Shown here: positions 6,418 through 13,343 of the stretch, piece after piece | Numbering within the stretch: the first letter of the stretch is position 1 | Layout: the number at the start of each line of letters is the position of its first letter | NCBI GenBank assembly: GCA_964357255.1 | Contig: CAYHKQ010000044.1 | Coordinates: 1 to 21,461 of the forward strand | Reading direction: 5' to 3' | From: JBBTIS01 sp038059855 | Lineage (GTDB): Bacteria; Elusimicrobiota; Elusimicrobia; JACQPE01 | DNA length: 21,461 nt | Translations under genes and position numbers: made by a program | Notes under the pieces: model-generated | The model's database searches: none | The model's input: the letters and a program-made list of their open reading frames with translations, nothing else | What the model was told of the DNA's origin: nothing

Positions 6418-8262
6418 TCAAGCCTTGACGGCGTCATTGGCGCACGCGCGCAGGCAGTCCAAAAAACGAGAACCAAAGCGCTCCAGTTTTTGTTGGCCCA
6501 CGCCCCAAACTTGGCGGAGGGCTTCGCGATTTTCGGGTTTTAAACGAGACATCTCGAGGAGGGTTTTGTCTCCAAAGACAATGTAAGCCGGAACGCCAAG
6601 CTCATCGGCGATTGTTCTTCTCAAGACTCTCAATTTTTCAAAGAGCGCCTCGTCCGCATCGCCCGAGACGGGGACCTCTTTCTTGGGCCGCTCTAGGAAA
6701 GAAAGCTGAACTTCGCATTGCTCGCGCAACACGGCCGTCGCTTGGGGAGTCAACGAAAGCGTAGGGTATTCCCCGTCGGCTCTTAACAAAAATCCTTGGC
6801 TCAGTAGTTGATCTATCCAAAGCCGGATGTTTCTTTTGGAATGATCTTTAAGAAGGCCGAAGGTGGAGAGTTGATCGTGACCGTTGCTTTTGATCTTGGC
6901 GGTTTGGGCCCCCCTGAGCACATCCGACACATAATCCGCCCCGAAACGTTCTTTAAGGCGATAGACGGCGGAGATAATCTTTTTAGCGATAAGACCGGAG
7001 TCCGGCATAAGCCGGATTTCACCGAGACAAAAATCACAGGCCCCGCATTTATCCCCCCTCCATTCTTGATTGAAATAGCCGACGAGATAACTGTGGCGGC
7101 AGAAGCCGCCGCGGGCGAAACCGTTCATGGCGCCCAGCTTTTTTAGGTCTATCGGCAACGTCGCCGAAGATTCTTTTTCCATAATAAATTTCCATGTGAA
7201 AAAATCTTCGCCGGAATAAAAAAGGGCGCATTCCGCGCTCAAACCGTCGCGGCCGGCCCTGCCCGTTTCCTGCTGGTAGTGCTCGATAGATTTGGGAAGA
7301 CCGGCGTGAATCACATAACGAACATTGGAGCGGTTCACGCCCATGCCGAAGGCGACCGTGGCCACAATGACATCAATTTCTTCCCGTGAGAAGGCGTCTT
7401 GACTCGCCCCCCTCTGAGCCGCCGTCATGCCGGCATGATAGGCCATGGCGCGAATGCCTTGAGTCTTGAGTTGCGCGCAAATCTTCTCGACATCTGAGCG
7501 GCGTATGGCATAGATAATGCCGGACTCCTTGGGATGACGCTTTAATACCGCCGTAATCTGATCCATCAAGCCCTGGCGTGGAACGGCTCGATAAATTAAG
7601 TTCGCCCGGTCAAAGTTGCCCACCAAGATATCGGGGTCTCTAAGGACCAACTGCTCCACAATGTCCTTTCGGACTTGCTCGGTGGCGGTGGCGGTAAAGG
7701 CGTGGATTGGGACAGATGGAAATTTTTGATGCAGAACGCTCAACGCCCGGTACTCCGGCCGGAAATCATGGCCCCAGTGGCTGATACAGTGAGCCTCGTC
7801 AATCACAAAAAAAGAAGGTTTAATTCTCTTGAGAAGCTCGAGAAAATCTAGGCGAACCAGTCGTTCGGGGGCGACATAAAGGAGGCGGTAATTTCCCGCC
7901 AAGGCCTTGAGTTCGATTCGCCCCTGTTCTTCGGCGCTCAAACTACTGTTGAGATAAGCGGCCGCAACGCCGGCCTCGATCAAATCATCCACTTGATCCT
8001 TCATCAGAGCGATGAGAGGAGAAATTACGATGGCTGTGCCGCCCGTGAACACGGCAGGGGCTTGATAGCACAAAGATTTCCCCCCGCCAGTTGACAAAAT
8101 GACCAGGCAATCACGCCCCTCGACGACGGCCGCCATGGCCTCTTGTTGTAAAGGCAAGAAATTGCCATAACCCCACACCCGTTTAATGAGCGCCCCAAGC
8201 GCCGCGAGCCGCTCCCCGACGGCGCCGATAATCTCTTTTTCTTGAACCCGTTCTTTCAACAT
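6418..8262 (-). CDS. recQ: ATP-dependent DNA helicase RecQ
   Basis: This 614-residue 3'-5' DNA helicase acts in recombination and fork repair. From the ATG at 8262, visible parts are Walker A STGGGKS (57-63), DEAH (155-158), the AFTATAT motif III region, motif VI QETGRAGRDG (331-340), zinc-binding cysteines C388, C406, C409 and C412, a winged-helix RQC region (about 420-515) and a C-terminal HRDC domain (about 538-605, with VFGDKTLLEM). This is the standard RecQ layout and length. The frame stays open to an ATG at 8394, four bases after the obg stop, but those 44 residues are mostly encoded by the palindromic repeat at 8315-8374, so I place the start at 8262, preceded at some distance by GGGGAAG. 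Translation from 8394, coupled to obg, remains possible. Confidence 0.93.
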   Translation of the reverse strand: MLKERVQEKEIIGAVGERLAALGALIKRVWGYGNFLPLQQEAMAAVVEGRDCLVILSTGGGKSLCYQAPAVFTGGTAIVISPLIALMKDQVDDLIEAGVAAAYLNSSLSAEEQGRIELKALAGNYRLLYVAPERLVRLDFLELLKRIKPSFFVIDEAHCISHWGHDFRPEYRALSVLHQKFPSVPIHAFTATATEQVRKDIVEQLVLRDPDILVGNFDRANLIYRAVPRQGLMDQITAVLKRHPKESGIIYAIRRSDVEKICAQLKTQGIRAMAYHAGMTAAQRGASQDAFSREEIDVIVATVAFGMGVNRSNVRYVIHAGLPKSIEHYQQETGRAGRDGLSAECALFYSGEDFFTWKFIMEKESSATLPIDLKKLGAMNGFARGGFCRHSYLVGYFNQEWRGDKCGACDFCLGEIRLMPDSGLIAKKIISAVYRLKERFGADYVSDVLRGAQTAKIKSNGHDQLSTFGLLKDHSKRNIRLWIDQLLSQGFLLRADGEYPTLSLTPQATAVLREQCEVQLSFLERPKKEVPVSGDADEALFEKLRVLRRTIADELGVPAYIVFGDKTLLEMSRLKPENREALRQVWGVGQQKLERFGSRFLDCLRACANDAVKA

Positions 8263-8314
8263 TCCATTCAGAACTTCCCCAAACCTTGCGCGAGTCTTAA
8301 GCCCACCGCCCTTT

Positions 8315-8374
8315 CCGTCATGCCCGCGCAGGCGGGCATCCATGCCTGGATTCCCGCTTTCGCCGGAATGACGG
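8315..8374. repeat. 60-bp dispersed palindromic repeat between obg and recQ
   Basis: The ends CCGTCAT and ATGACGG are inverted. Inside are a TGCCCGC/GCGGGCA hairpin and an ATTCC...GGAAT hairpin. One reading gives MPAQAGIHAWIPAFAGMT on the plus strand and GESGNPGMDARLRGHD on the minus strand, which I recognise as a very common interspersed palindromic repeat of many bacterial genomes, often mis-called as protein. It reads through in frame with recQ. Confidence 0.8.
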
Positions 8375-8398
8375 ACTTCGGGGAAATTCTGCATTCCA

Positions 8399-9484
8399 TT
8401 ATCTTAATAGACGTTCCTCGGAGAAATTTTGTAGACGCTCGATGACGGCATCCAAGAGCTTTGGAATTTGTTCGCCGCTTTGGGCGCTGATGAGAAAAAA
8501 TTTGGTTTTTTTGCGGCGGCGAGAGAGGTCGCGCCAGGTTTTTTGGGCCAAGGGGCCGAGATCCGCCTTAGAAACCGCGATCAAACGCGGTTTGTCAAGA
8601 ACGTCGGGGTTCCAAAGTTTGAGTTCTTTTTCAATAGACCTAACCTCGGCCAGGGCGCCCGCGTCCTTGGGCTCGACCAAATGAAGCAAAATTTTGGTGC
8701 GCTCGACATGGCGCAAAAATTCATGGCCCAGCCCCTTGCCGTGATGCGCTCCCTCGATCAAACCCGGAATGTCGGCTAAAACAAATGAACGGCCTTTCCA
8801 GGAGCACACGCCCAAAGCCGGCGAAAGGGTGGTAAATGGATAATTGGCGATTTTTGGCCGAGCCGCCGTTAATCGGGCCAAAAGGCTTGATTTGCCGGCA
8901 TTGGGCATGCCCACAATGGCCACGTCCGCCAAAAGTTTCATCTCAAGAATTAAAGTTTTTTCTTCGCCGGGGGATCCCCGTTCCCACTGGCGCGGAGCCC
9001 GGTTGGTGCTGGACTTAAAATGCGTATTGCCCCGCCCCCCTTGCCCGCCCTTGGCCACAAGCAGACGCTCGCCGTGACACAATAATTCGCCTAAGAGCCG
9101 GCCCGGCGTCTTTTTATCGCAAGACGAAGGCTCATGACTTGGAATCGCGCTAATCCCTTTTTGGTTCTGAGCGTTATCGTTCGATTGCAATTCATAAACC
9201 ATCGTGCCCAACGGCGTCTCGATCACGGCGTCCTCGCCTTGAGCGCCGGTGCAGTCGCTACCCTTTCCATGATTGCCTTGGCCGGCTTTCAGATGCGGAT
9301 GAAGACTTAAATTATAAAGCGTATTGAGATGCCGGGAGGCTTCCAAATAGACGTCGCCGCCCTTGCCGCCATTGCCCCCGTTGGGTCCGCCAAAAGGAAT
9401 AAATTTTTCCCGGCGAAAGCTCATGCACCCATCGCCGCCGTTGCCGGATTTGATATAAATTTTTATCCGATCAAGAAAAATCAT
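8399..9484 (-). CDS. obg: Obg/CgtA family GTPase
   Basis: This 361-residue essential GTPase acts in large ribosomal subunit assembly and stress response. The N-terminal Gly-rich Obg fold is clear (KSGNGGDGCMSFRREKFIP, GGPNGGNGGKGG at residues 32-43, GKGGQGGRGN near 145-153). The G domain has G1 GMPNAGKSS (192-200), G2 TT (218-219), G3 DIPG (238-241), G4 SKAD (305-308) and G5 SAQ (333-335). The protein ends soon after the G domain, so the variable C-terminal domain is absent, as in many short Obg proteins. Odd: residues about 100-128 are a polar insert within the Obg fold, including two cysteines nearby. It follows rpmA by 42 bases in the usual rplU-rpmA-obg order; no strong Shine-Dalgarno is visible. 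Confidence 0.95.
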   Translation of the reverse strand: MIFLDRIKIYIKSGNGGDGCMSFRREKFIPFGGPNGGNGGKGGDVYLEASRHLNTLYNLSLHPHLKAGQGNHGKGSDCTGAQGEDAVIETPLGTMVYELQSNDNAQNQKGISAIPSHEPSSCDKKTPGRLLGELLCHGERLLVAKGGQGGRGNTHFKSSTNRAPRQWERGSPGEEKTLILEMKLLADVAIVGMPNAGKSSLLARLTAARPKIANYPFTTLSPALGVCSWKGRSFVLADIPGLIEGAHHGKGLGHEFLRHVERTKILLHLVEPKDAGALAEVRSIEKELKLWNPDVLDKPRLIAVSKADLGPLAQKTWRDLSRRRKKTKFFLISAQSGEQIPKLLDAVIERLQNFSEERLLR

Positions 9485-9526
9485 AATAGTGCAATAAAAT
9501 TGCGGAAGAAAATTTTAAGAGAAGAG

Positions 9527-9790
9527 CTACGAAGCGCCGACGGAAACGATGGAAACTTTACGTTTGCCGCCACGGGCCCAGCCGAATTCAACCTTGCCAT
9601 CGGCCAAGGCAAATAAGGTGTGATCGCGGCCGAGTCCAACTTGACGGCCGGGAAATACAAGGGTGCCGCGTTGGCGCATAATCACCGATCCCTTTTTAAC
9701 CAATTCGCCGCCATAGGCCTTAACCCCAAGCTTCTGCCCCGGGGAATCACGGCCATTGGATACGCAACTGGCTGAACGGGTCCTAGCCAC
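9527..9790 (-). CDS. rpmA: 50S ribosomal protein L27
   Basis: This 87-residue protein is L27, located at the peptidyl-transferase region of the large subunit. The core is typical: SNGRDSPGQKLGVKAYGG, then IMRQRGTLVFPG and GRDHTLFALADGKVEF. I place the start at GTG 9790: AAGGAG at 9798-9803 gives a seven-base spacing, and the product begins MARTRS, like the MAHKK seen in most L27. A TTG at 9796 in the same frame lies directly against the Shine-Dalgarno and is unlikely. The start lies inside rplU, an overlap of eight bases, so the two are translationally coupled. Odd: the N-terminal tail ARTRSASCVSNGRDS is Arg/Ser-rich and carries a Cys instead of the usual Lys/Gly-rich tail that reaches the active site. 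Confidence 0.93.
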   Translation of the reverse strand: MARTRSASCVSNGRDSPGQKLGVKAYGGELVKKGSVIMRQRGTLVFPGRQVGLGRDHTLFALADGKVEFGWARGGKRKVSIVSVGAS

Positions 9791-10106
9791 AAACAATCTC
9801 CTTGACCTGAATCTTGGTCAAATCCGTGCGGTGACCCCTTCGTTTCCTCCAGGCTTTTTTAGAGCGCTTCTTAAAAACAATCACTTTATCGCCCCGGCCA
9901 TGCGCCACAACCTGAAAACGGACCTTGGCGCCGGGCACAGTAGGCCGGCCCGTCTTGGCCGGCGTTTCGCCTTCCGGAGCCACCCAGTTAACCTTGTCCC
10001 AATCAAACTCCTCGCCGGCCTGATAAGGCAAGCGCAACACTTCAATCGTCGCGCCCGGCGCGACCTCGTACTGATGTGAGCCGAAAGAAACAATAGCTTT
10101 GCTCAT
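9783..10106 (-). CDS. rplU: 50S ribosomal protein L21
   Basis: This 107-residue protein is L21, a large-subunit protein binding 23S rRNA. The family pattern is clear: AIVSFGSHQYEVAPGATIEVLRL at the start, a middle section ending VRFQVVAHGRGDKVIVFKKRSKKAWRKRRGHR, and the final TKIQVKEI. The frame is open much further upstream, but the ATG at 10106 gives the family N-terminus and has an extended -10 just upstream. It heads the rplU-rpmA-obg(-recQ) operon. The -10 hexamer ends nine bases before the ATG, so the leader would be about three bases long and without a Shine-Dalgarno. Confidence 0.95.
   Translation of the reverse strand: MSKAIVSFGSHQYEVAPGATIEVLRLPYQAGEEFDWDKVNWVAPEGETPAKTGRPTVPGAKVRFQVVAHGRGDKVIVFKKRSKKAWRKRRGHRTDLTKIQVKEIVCG
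9798..9803 (-). promoter_or_regulatory. Shine-Dalgarno inside rplU that sets the rpmA GTG start
   Basis: AAGGAG on the minus strand lies in the last codons of rplU and is spaced seven bases from GTG 9790. This is the best-formed site in the rplU-rpmA-obg block and decides between the TTG and GTG candidates. Confidence 0.65.
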
Positions 10107-10115
10107 TAGGCTATG

Positions 10116-10124
10116 ATTATAGCA
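10116..10124 (-). promoter_or_regulatory. Extended -10 promoter of the rplU operon, near-leaderless
   Basis: TGCTATAAT on the minus strand (TG at the extended position, perfect TATAAT at 10121-10116) is followed by nine bases and the rplU ATG. The predicted start is near 10109, giving a leader of about three bases. No good -35 box is present, as expected for an extended -10. Confidence 0.6.
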
Positions 10125-10148
10125 TGACAAAATCCAGGCTGAAGAAAA

Positions 10149-10185
10149 GGTCAAAAGGGTCAACCGTCTCTTGAAACTTTTGACC
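10149..10185. promoter_or_regulatory. Inverted repeat in the divergent rplU/membrane-gene region
   Basis: GGTCAAAAG at 10149-10157 pairs with CTTTTGACC at 10177-10185 (19-base spacing). AGGGTCAA at 10156-10163 and TTGACCCT at 10180-10187 form a second, overlapping inverted pair. The two alternatives use the same right arm. It sits directly upstream of the plus-strand gene at 10194 and behind the rplU promoter, so it could be an operator or an RNA switch-like leader. No binding protein can be named. Confidence 0.35.
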
Positions 10186-10193
10186 CTGCGTTT

Positions 10194-11099
10194 ATGCGTA
10201 ACAAAGGCAATCTGATTTTGGTTGCCGCCATGTTGGCGGCCTACGAAGCCCTTGTTATTGGCTGGCTTTGGATAGGCAACCCGCCGGAGTGGTTTCGCGT
10301 GTATTTTTACAATATCGCGTGGTGGCCCCTTTTGGCCCTGGTCGAAACCGCGGCCCAAATTCTTTGGAACGAATCCCTGCTGTGGCGCCGGCCCTGGAGC
10401 TTTGCGTTGCTATGCCTGGCCTCGAGCCCATTTTGGACATTTTATGAAATCATCAACGCCGTAATTAAAAATTGGATTTACGTCAATCTTCCGATCAATC
10501 CCTGGGTCCGTTGGAGCAATTACGCCCTGGCCTACGCGAGCGTGCTACCGGCGATACGCGTTTACCTGGACCTCTTGCATCCGCGATTCGTAAAAACGCC
10601 GTTTAAGTTTGGCCGCAGGGACGCCGCCGGCGCCCTTGCCCTGGGGGCGGCTCAACTCGCGCTTTGCCTGGCTTGGCCCGCTCTTTTTTATCCCCTGGCT
10701 TGGTCCTTTCTTTTTTTCTGGACCGAGCCGTTTCTTCTGCGTAAAAATTCCGAACGCTCCTTTGTCGCCGACTGGATCGGCCGGCGCTGGGATTTAACGT
10801 TAAAAACCCTGATCGCGGGACTGATGGCGGGGGGAACATGGGAATTTCTTAACTGGAAATCCCACGCCAAATGGATTTACACGATTCCATCGGACGCGGT
10901 GATCGTCAAAATTTTCGAGATGCCTATTTTAGGGTACATTGGCTTTGCCGCGTTCGCTCTATGCGCGGAATCCTTCTCAAGCCTGATTCTCTCCTCCTGG
11001 CCCGAGCGGCGTTTGAGCAAATTTCTTTTGAGCGCGGCCGGGTTCGCAATTTGCGTGACTGGATTTTGGCTGATTGATGCCCACGCCTGGAAAAAATAA
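10194..11099 (+). CDS. Trp-rich polytopic membrane protein, function unknown
   Basis: I do not recognise the family of this 301-residue protein. It has roughly seven to eight hydrophobic segments, starting near residues 6-24 and ending near 280-295, and is very rich in Trp. A conserved-looking segment lies around residues 210-255: GGTWEFLNWKSHAKWIY, then IFEMPILGYIGFAAFAL. The W-E-F-x-N-W followed by a W-I-Y and an E-x-P in the next helix recalls membrane enzymes such as lycopene cyclase-like families, but this is only a resemblance. It opens the plus-strand run that continues into nadD-yqeK, whose ATG overlaps its end by 23 bases. No Shine-Dalgarno is evident; an inverted repeat lies just upstream. 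Confidence 0.6.
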   Translation: MRNKGNLILVAAMLAAYEALVIGWLWIGNPPEWFRVYFYNIAWWPLLALVETAAQILWNESLLWRRPWSFALLCLASSPFWTFYEIINAVIKNWIYVNLPINPWVRWSNYALAYASVLPAIRVYLDLLHPRFVKTPFKFGRRDAAGALALGAAQLALCLAWPALFYPLAWSFLFFWTEPFLLRKNSERSFVADWIGRRWDLTLKTLIAGLMAGGTWEFLNWKSHAKWIYTIPSDAVIVKIFEMPILGYIGFAAFALCAESFSSLILSSWPERRLSKFLLSAAGFAICVTGFWLIDAHAWKK

Positions 11100-12207
11100 A
11101 CGAATTTTGGTTTTCGGCGGAATTTTTGACCCGATTCATCGGGGACATCTTGCGCTTTTAAGAGCCGCCGTGCGCGAGCGCCGGCCGAATTTAACCTTGG
11201 TTATTCCAACGGCCGATATTCCTGTCCATAAAAGAAAAACCCTTTTTGGCGCGGCGTTACGCCTTAAGACGCTTCGCGCTACGCTCAAAACTTGGCCGCG
11301 CTGTCAAATTTTAACCCACGAACTTCAAGAGCCCGCGGCCGCCTGGGTGACGATTGGGCGTATCGCGCGCCGTTTCCCCGGCGTTTCGATCGATCTGCTG
11401 ATCGGCTCGGACAATTTAGCCTCTATACATAAATGGAAGAAGTCCGAACGTATTCTGGGCAATCCCAAGATAACCTTGGTCGCGGGATACCGGCCTGGAT
11501 TTTTCGCTAAACGCTTATCCCTAAAAAAGAACGGATGCGGATTCCATCTTTTAAAAGGAAAATTCCCGGACGTCTCCTCGACCGTCCTGCGCCTGGGACT
11601 CACTGATCCGCGAGCCCCCGCGAGACAAAAAGCCTGGCGGCAAGTTCCGGCTCCGGCCAGGCCCGTTCTGAAAACTCCAAACGCGCTCAACTGCTTGGCC
11701 GAGGCTTATATCCGCCGCCATCTTCCACCCGAACGCTTTCGCCATAGCTTAGCCGTGGCCCGATTGGCCAGGGAGCTTGCCTTAAGGCATCGCGTCAACC
11801 AGCAAAAGGCCTGGCTGGCCGGTCTCCTTCATGACGCCAGTCGCACTCAAAATTTTTTTTCCGGATTCAACGACGCCATGGCTCACGCCGAACGCTCCCG
11901 GCGCATCGCGCAAACCGTTTTCTCCGTCAAGGACAGAGGGATTCTTCAAGCTATTGCCCGACATACGCTAGGAAGCCCGGGCATGGGAAAACTTGCTCAA
12001 ATTCTCTATGTGGCTGACCTGGCGGGTTATGACCGGCGCTTTAGCCAAGCCGCGCCGATGCGCCGGCTCGCTAGAAACAATCTCAGCGAAGCGCTTCACC
12101 GGGCCGTAAAAACAAAAATCCTTTATCTCGTCCGTGCCAATCAAATAATTCATCCCAAAGGCCTTAAATTTTGGAACAGCCTGAATAAAAAAATATCCAA
12201 ACAATGA
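11077..12207 (+). CDS. nadD: Fused NadD (nicotinate-nucleotide adenylyltransferase) and YqeK HD hydrolase
   Basis: This 376-residue protein joins two enzymes. The N-terminal part (about 1-185) is NadD, which makes nicotinic acid adenine dinucleotide from NaMN and ATP: GGIFDPIHRGH (14-24) is the nucleotidyltransferase (H/T)xGH region and SSTVLR (167-172) is the ISSTxIR-type motif. The C-terminal part (about 205-376) is YqeK-like, an HD-domain hydrolase known to split diadenosine tetraphosphate symmetrically: FRHSLAVARLA near 220, LLHDAS near 250, and YVADL near 309 supply the metal-binding His/Asp residues. The two are separate neighbouring genes in many Firmicutes. The ATG at 11077 is chosen because it is the last usable start before the conserved fold; a TTG at 11074 also exists. 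Its TGA overlaps the next ATG. Confidence 0.88.
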   Translation: MPTPGKNKRILVFGGIFDPIHRGHLALLRAAVRERRPNLTLVIPTADIPVHKRKTLFGAALRLKTLRATLKTWPRCQILTHELQEPAAAWVTIGRIARRFPGVSIDLLIGSDNLASIHKWKKSERILGNPKITLVAGYRPGFFAKRLSLKKNGCGFHLLKGKFPDVSSTVLRLGLTDPRAPARQKAWRQVPAPARPVLKTPNALNCLAEAYIRRHLPPERFRHSLAVARLARELALRHRVNQQKAWLAGLLHDASRTQNFFSGFNDAMAHAERSRRIAQTVFSVKDRGILQAIARHTLGSPGMGKLAQILYVADLAGYDRRFSQAAPMRRLARNNLSEALHRAVKTKILYLVRANQIIHPKGLKFWNSLNKKISKQ

Positions 12208-13328
12208 TAAAAAGAATCCCCTTATTGGCCTTTGTCGCTCTCTGGGCGGTTGTTTCTTATTTGGAATGGAGAAGTCCGTTGATTCGCGCCCTCATTGAAA
12301 AGCGGCCGGTTGAACTGACGGTTCTGGGCCTGGACGAAACCGGGGGCGCGATCCGGGCGGACACGATTTTAGTGGCGCGCTTTGAGCCGGCCACGCCGGC
12401 CATTAAAATTTTGCAAATCCCAAGGGATATTTCCGTTCCCTCGGCCAAGGGGCGCTCCAAGATCAACGCCGTCATCGGCCGCGCCGACCCCGGAAAACTC
12501 AACGAAGAACTGCGGCGTTTGTTGCCTGAGTGGAATCTCGCGCCCCAACGATTCTTGCAGGTCAATTTCAACGCATTTGAAGAAATAGCCGGAGGCCTCG
12601 GCTCTTTGCCCTGGTCCGGCGAAACCCTGGGGGGCGAAGAAAGCCTGGATTTAGTCCGCTACCGGGACGCCACGGGGGACTGGGGGCGGCTTAATACCCA
12701 AAAATCCTACCTGGCGCTGGTCTTAAAAATCCTATCCCAAGAGCCGTGGAGACTGCTGGGCCCGATGGTCCGATGGAAACGGCTAAAAAATTTGGTTCAC
12801 ACCGACCTTTGGTCTTTTGAACTACTCAGTCTTCTCTCGCGCGCTCGCTCCCTAGCCGGCGCCGAGGAACTCTTTTTTTTTCAGTTACCCACATCGGTCA
12901 ACCGCCACGGCGATCTCTCGGTTGAACCCAAGACCGCCCAGGAACTCGTAGCGTGGTGGCAAGGCGACCCTTTGGCCAACAGGACTCTGCGCCGGGACAC
13001 GACTACCCTGGAAGTGCTCAATGCCTCATCTCAACCCGGCCTGGCCATGAAAATGACTCGCGCTCTGAGGGAAAATTTTACCGACCTTGACATTCTTTAT
13101 TTCGGCACAAGCCCAACAAAACAAAATGCCGGCTTTCTTGTGCTTCGCCAGGCAAGCCTACGCCTTGCAAAGGAAACTCAGGTTAAGTTAAATAAAAAAG
13201 CCGGGCTGGACTTGGCTCATTGGGTGGCGCCCAGCCGAACCAAAGGCGTGGAGTTTACCCTATTGCTGGGAGAGGGGGCCGAGAAATCCCCTATTCTCAA
13301 AACCGCGGCGTCGTTAGAAAATTTTTGA
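12204..13328 (+). CDS. LytR-CpsA-Psr (LCP) family protein with LytR_C-like domain
   Basis: This 374-residue protein is predicted to be membrane-anchored and to transfer lipid-linked glycopolymers to the cell wall, the known role of LCP enzymes. One N-terminal membrane segment (about 5-20) is followed by an LCP domain: VLGLDETGGAIRADTILVARF (40-60), LQIPRDISVP (70-79, the conserved PRD) and DLVRYRDATGDWGRLNTQKSYL with the conserved Arg residues that hold the pyrophosphate. Near residue 268 begins TLEVLNASSQPGLAMKMTRALRE, which matches the small LytR_C domain. Start overlaps the nadD-yqeK stop (ATGA). The nadD/yqeK-LCP-rsfS neighbourhood is known from Clostridia-like genomes and supports the call. 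In a Gram-negative-type cell the acceptor polymer is unclear. Confidence 0.8.
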   Translation: MIKRIPLLAFVALWAVVSYLEWRSPLIRALIEKRPVELTVLGLDETGGAIRADTILVARFEPATPAIKILQIPRDISVPSAKGRSKINAVIGRADPGKLNEELRRLLPEWNLAPQRFLQVNFNAFEEIAGGLGSLPWSGETLGGEESLDLVRYRDATGDWGRLNTQKSYLALVLKILSQEPWRLLGPMVRWKRLKNLVHTDLWSFELLSLLSRARSLAGAEELFFFQLPTSVNRHGDLSVEPKTAQELVAWWQGDPLANRTLRRDTTTLEVLNASSQPGLAMKMTRALRENFTDLDILYFGTSPTKQNAGFLVLRQASLRLAKETQVKLNKKAGLDLAHWVAPSRTKGVEFTLLLGEGAEKSPILKTAASLENF

Positions 13329-13343
13329 GGAGGACAACAAAAC

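Noticed and set aside
6400..6426. Possible recQ terminator: T8 run just after the recQ stop on the minus strand
   Set aside because: The only stem before the T run is about four base pairs (TCAA/TTGA), too weak to call.
8242..8445. Plus-strand 67-residue ORF containing IHAWIPAFAGMT
   Set aside because: It is the translation of a dispersed palindromic repeat plus the antisense of obg and recQ ends; a well-known false gene.
10107..10358. Long N-terminal extension of L21
   Set aside because: L21 similarity starts exactly at ATG 10106, and the extension overlaps the divergent gene on the other strand.
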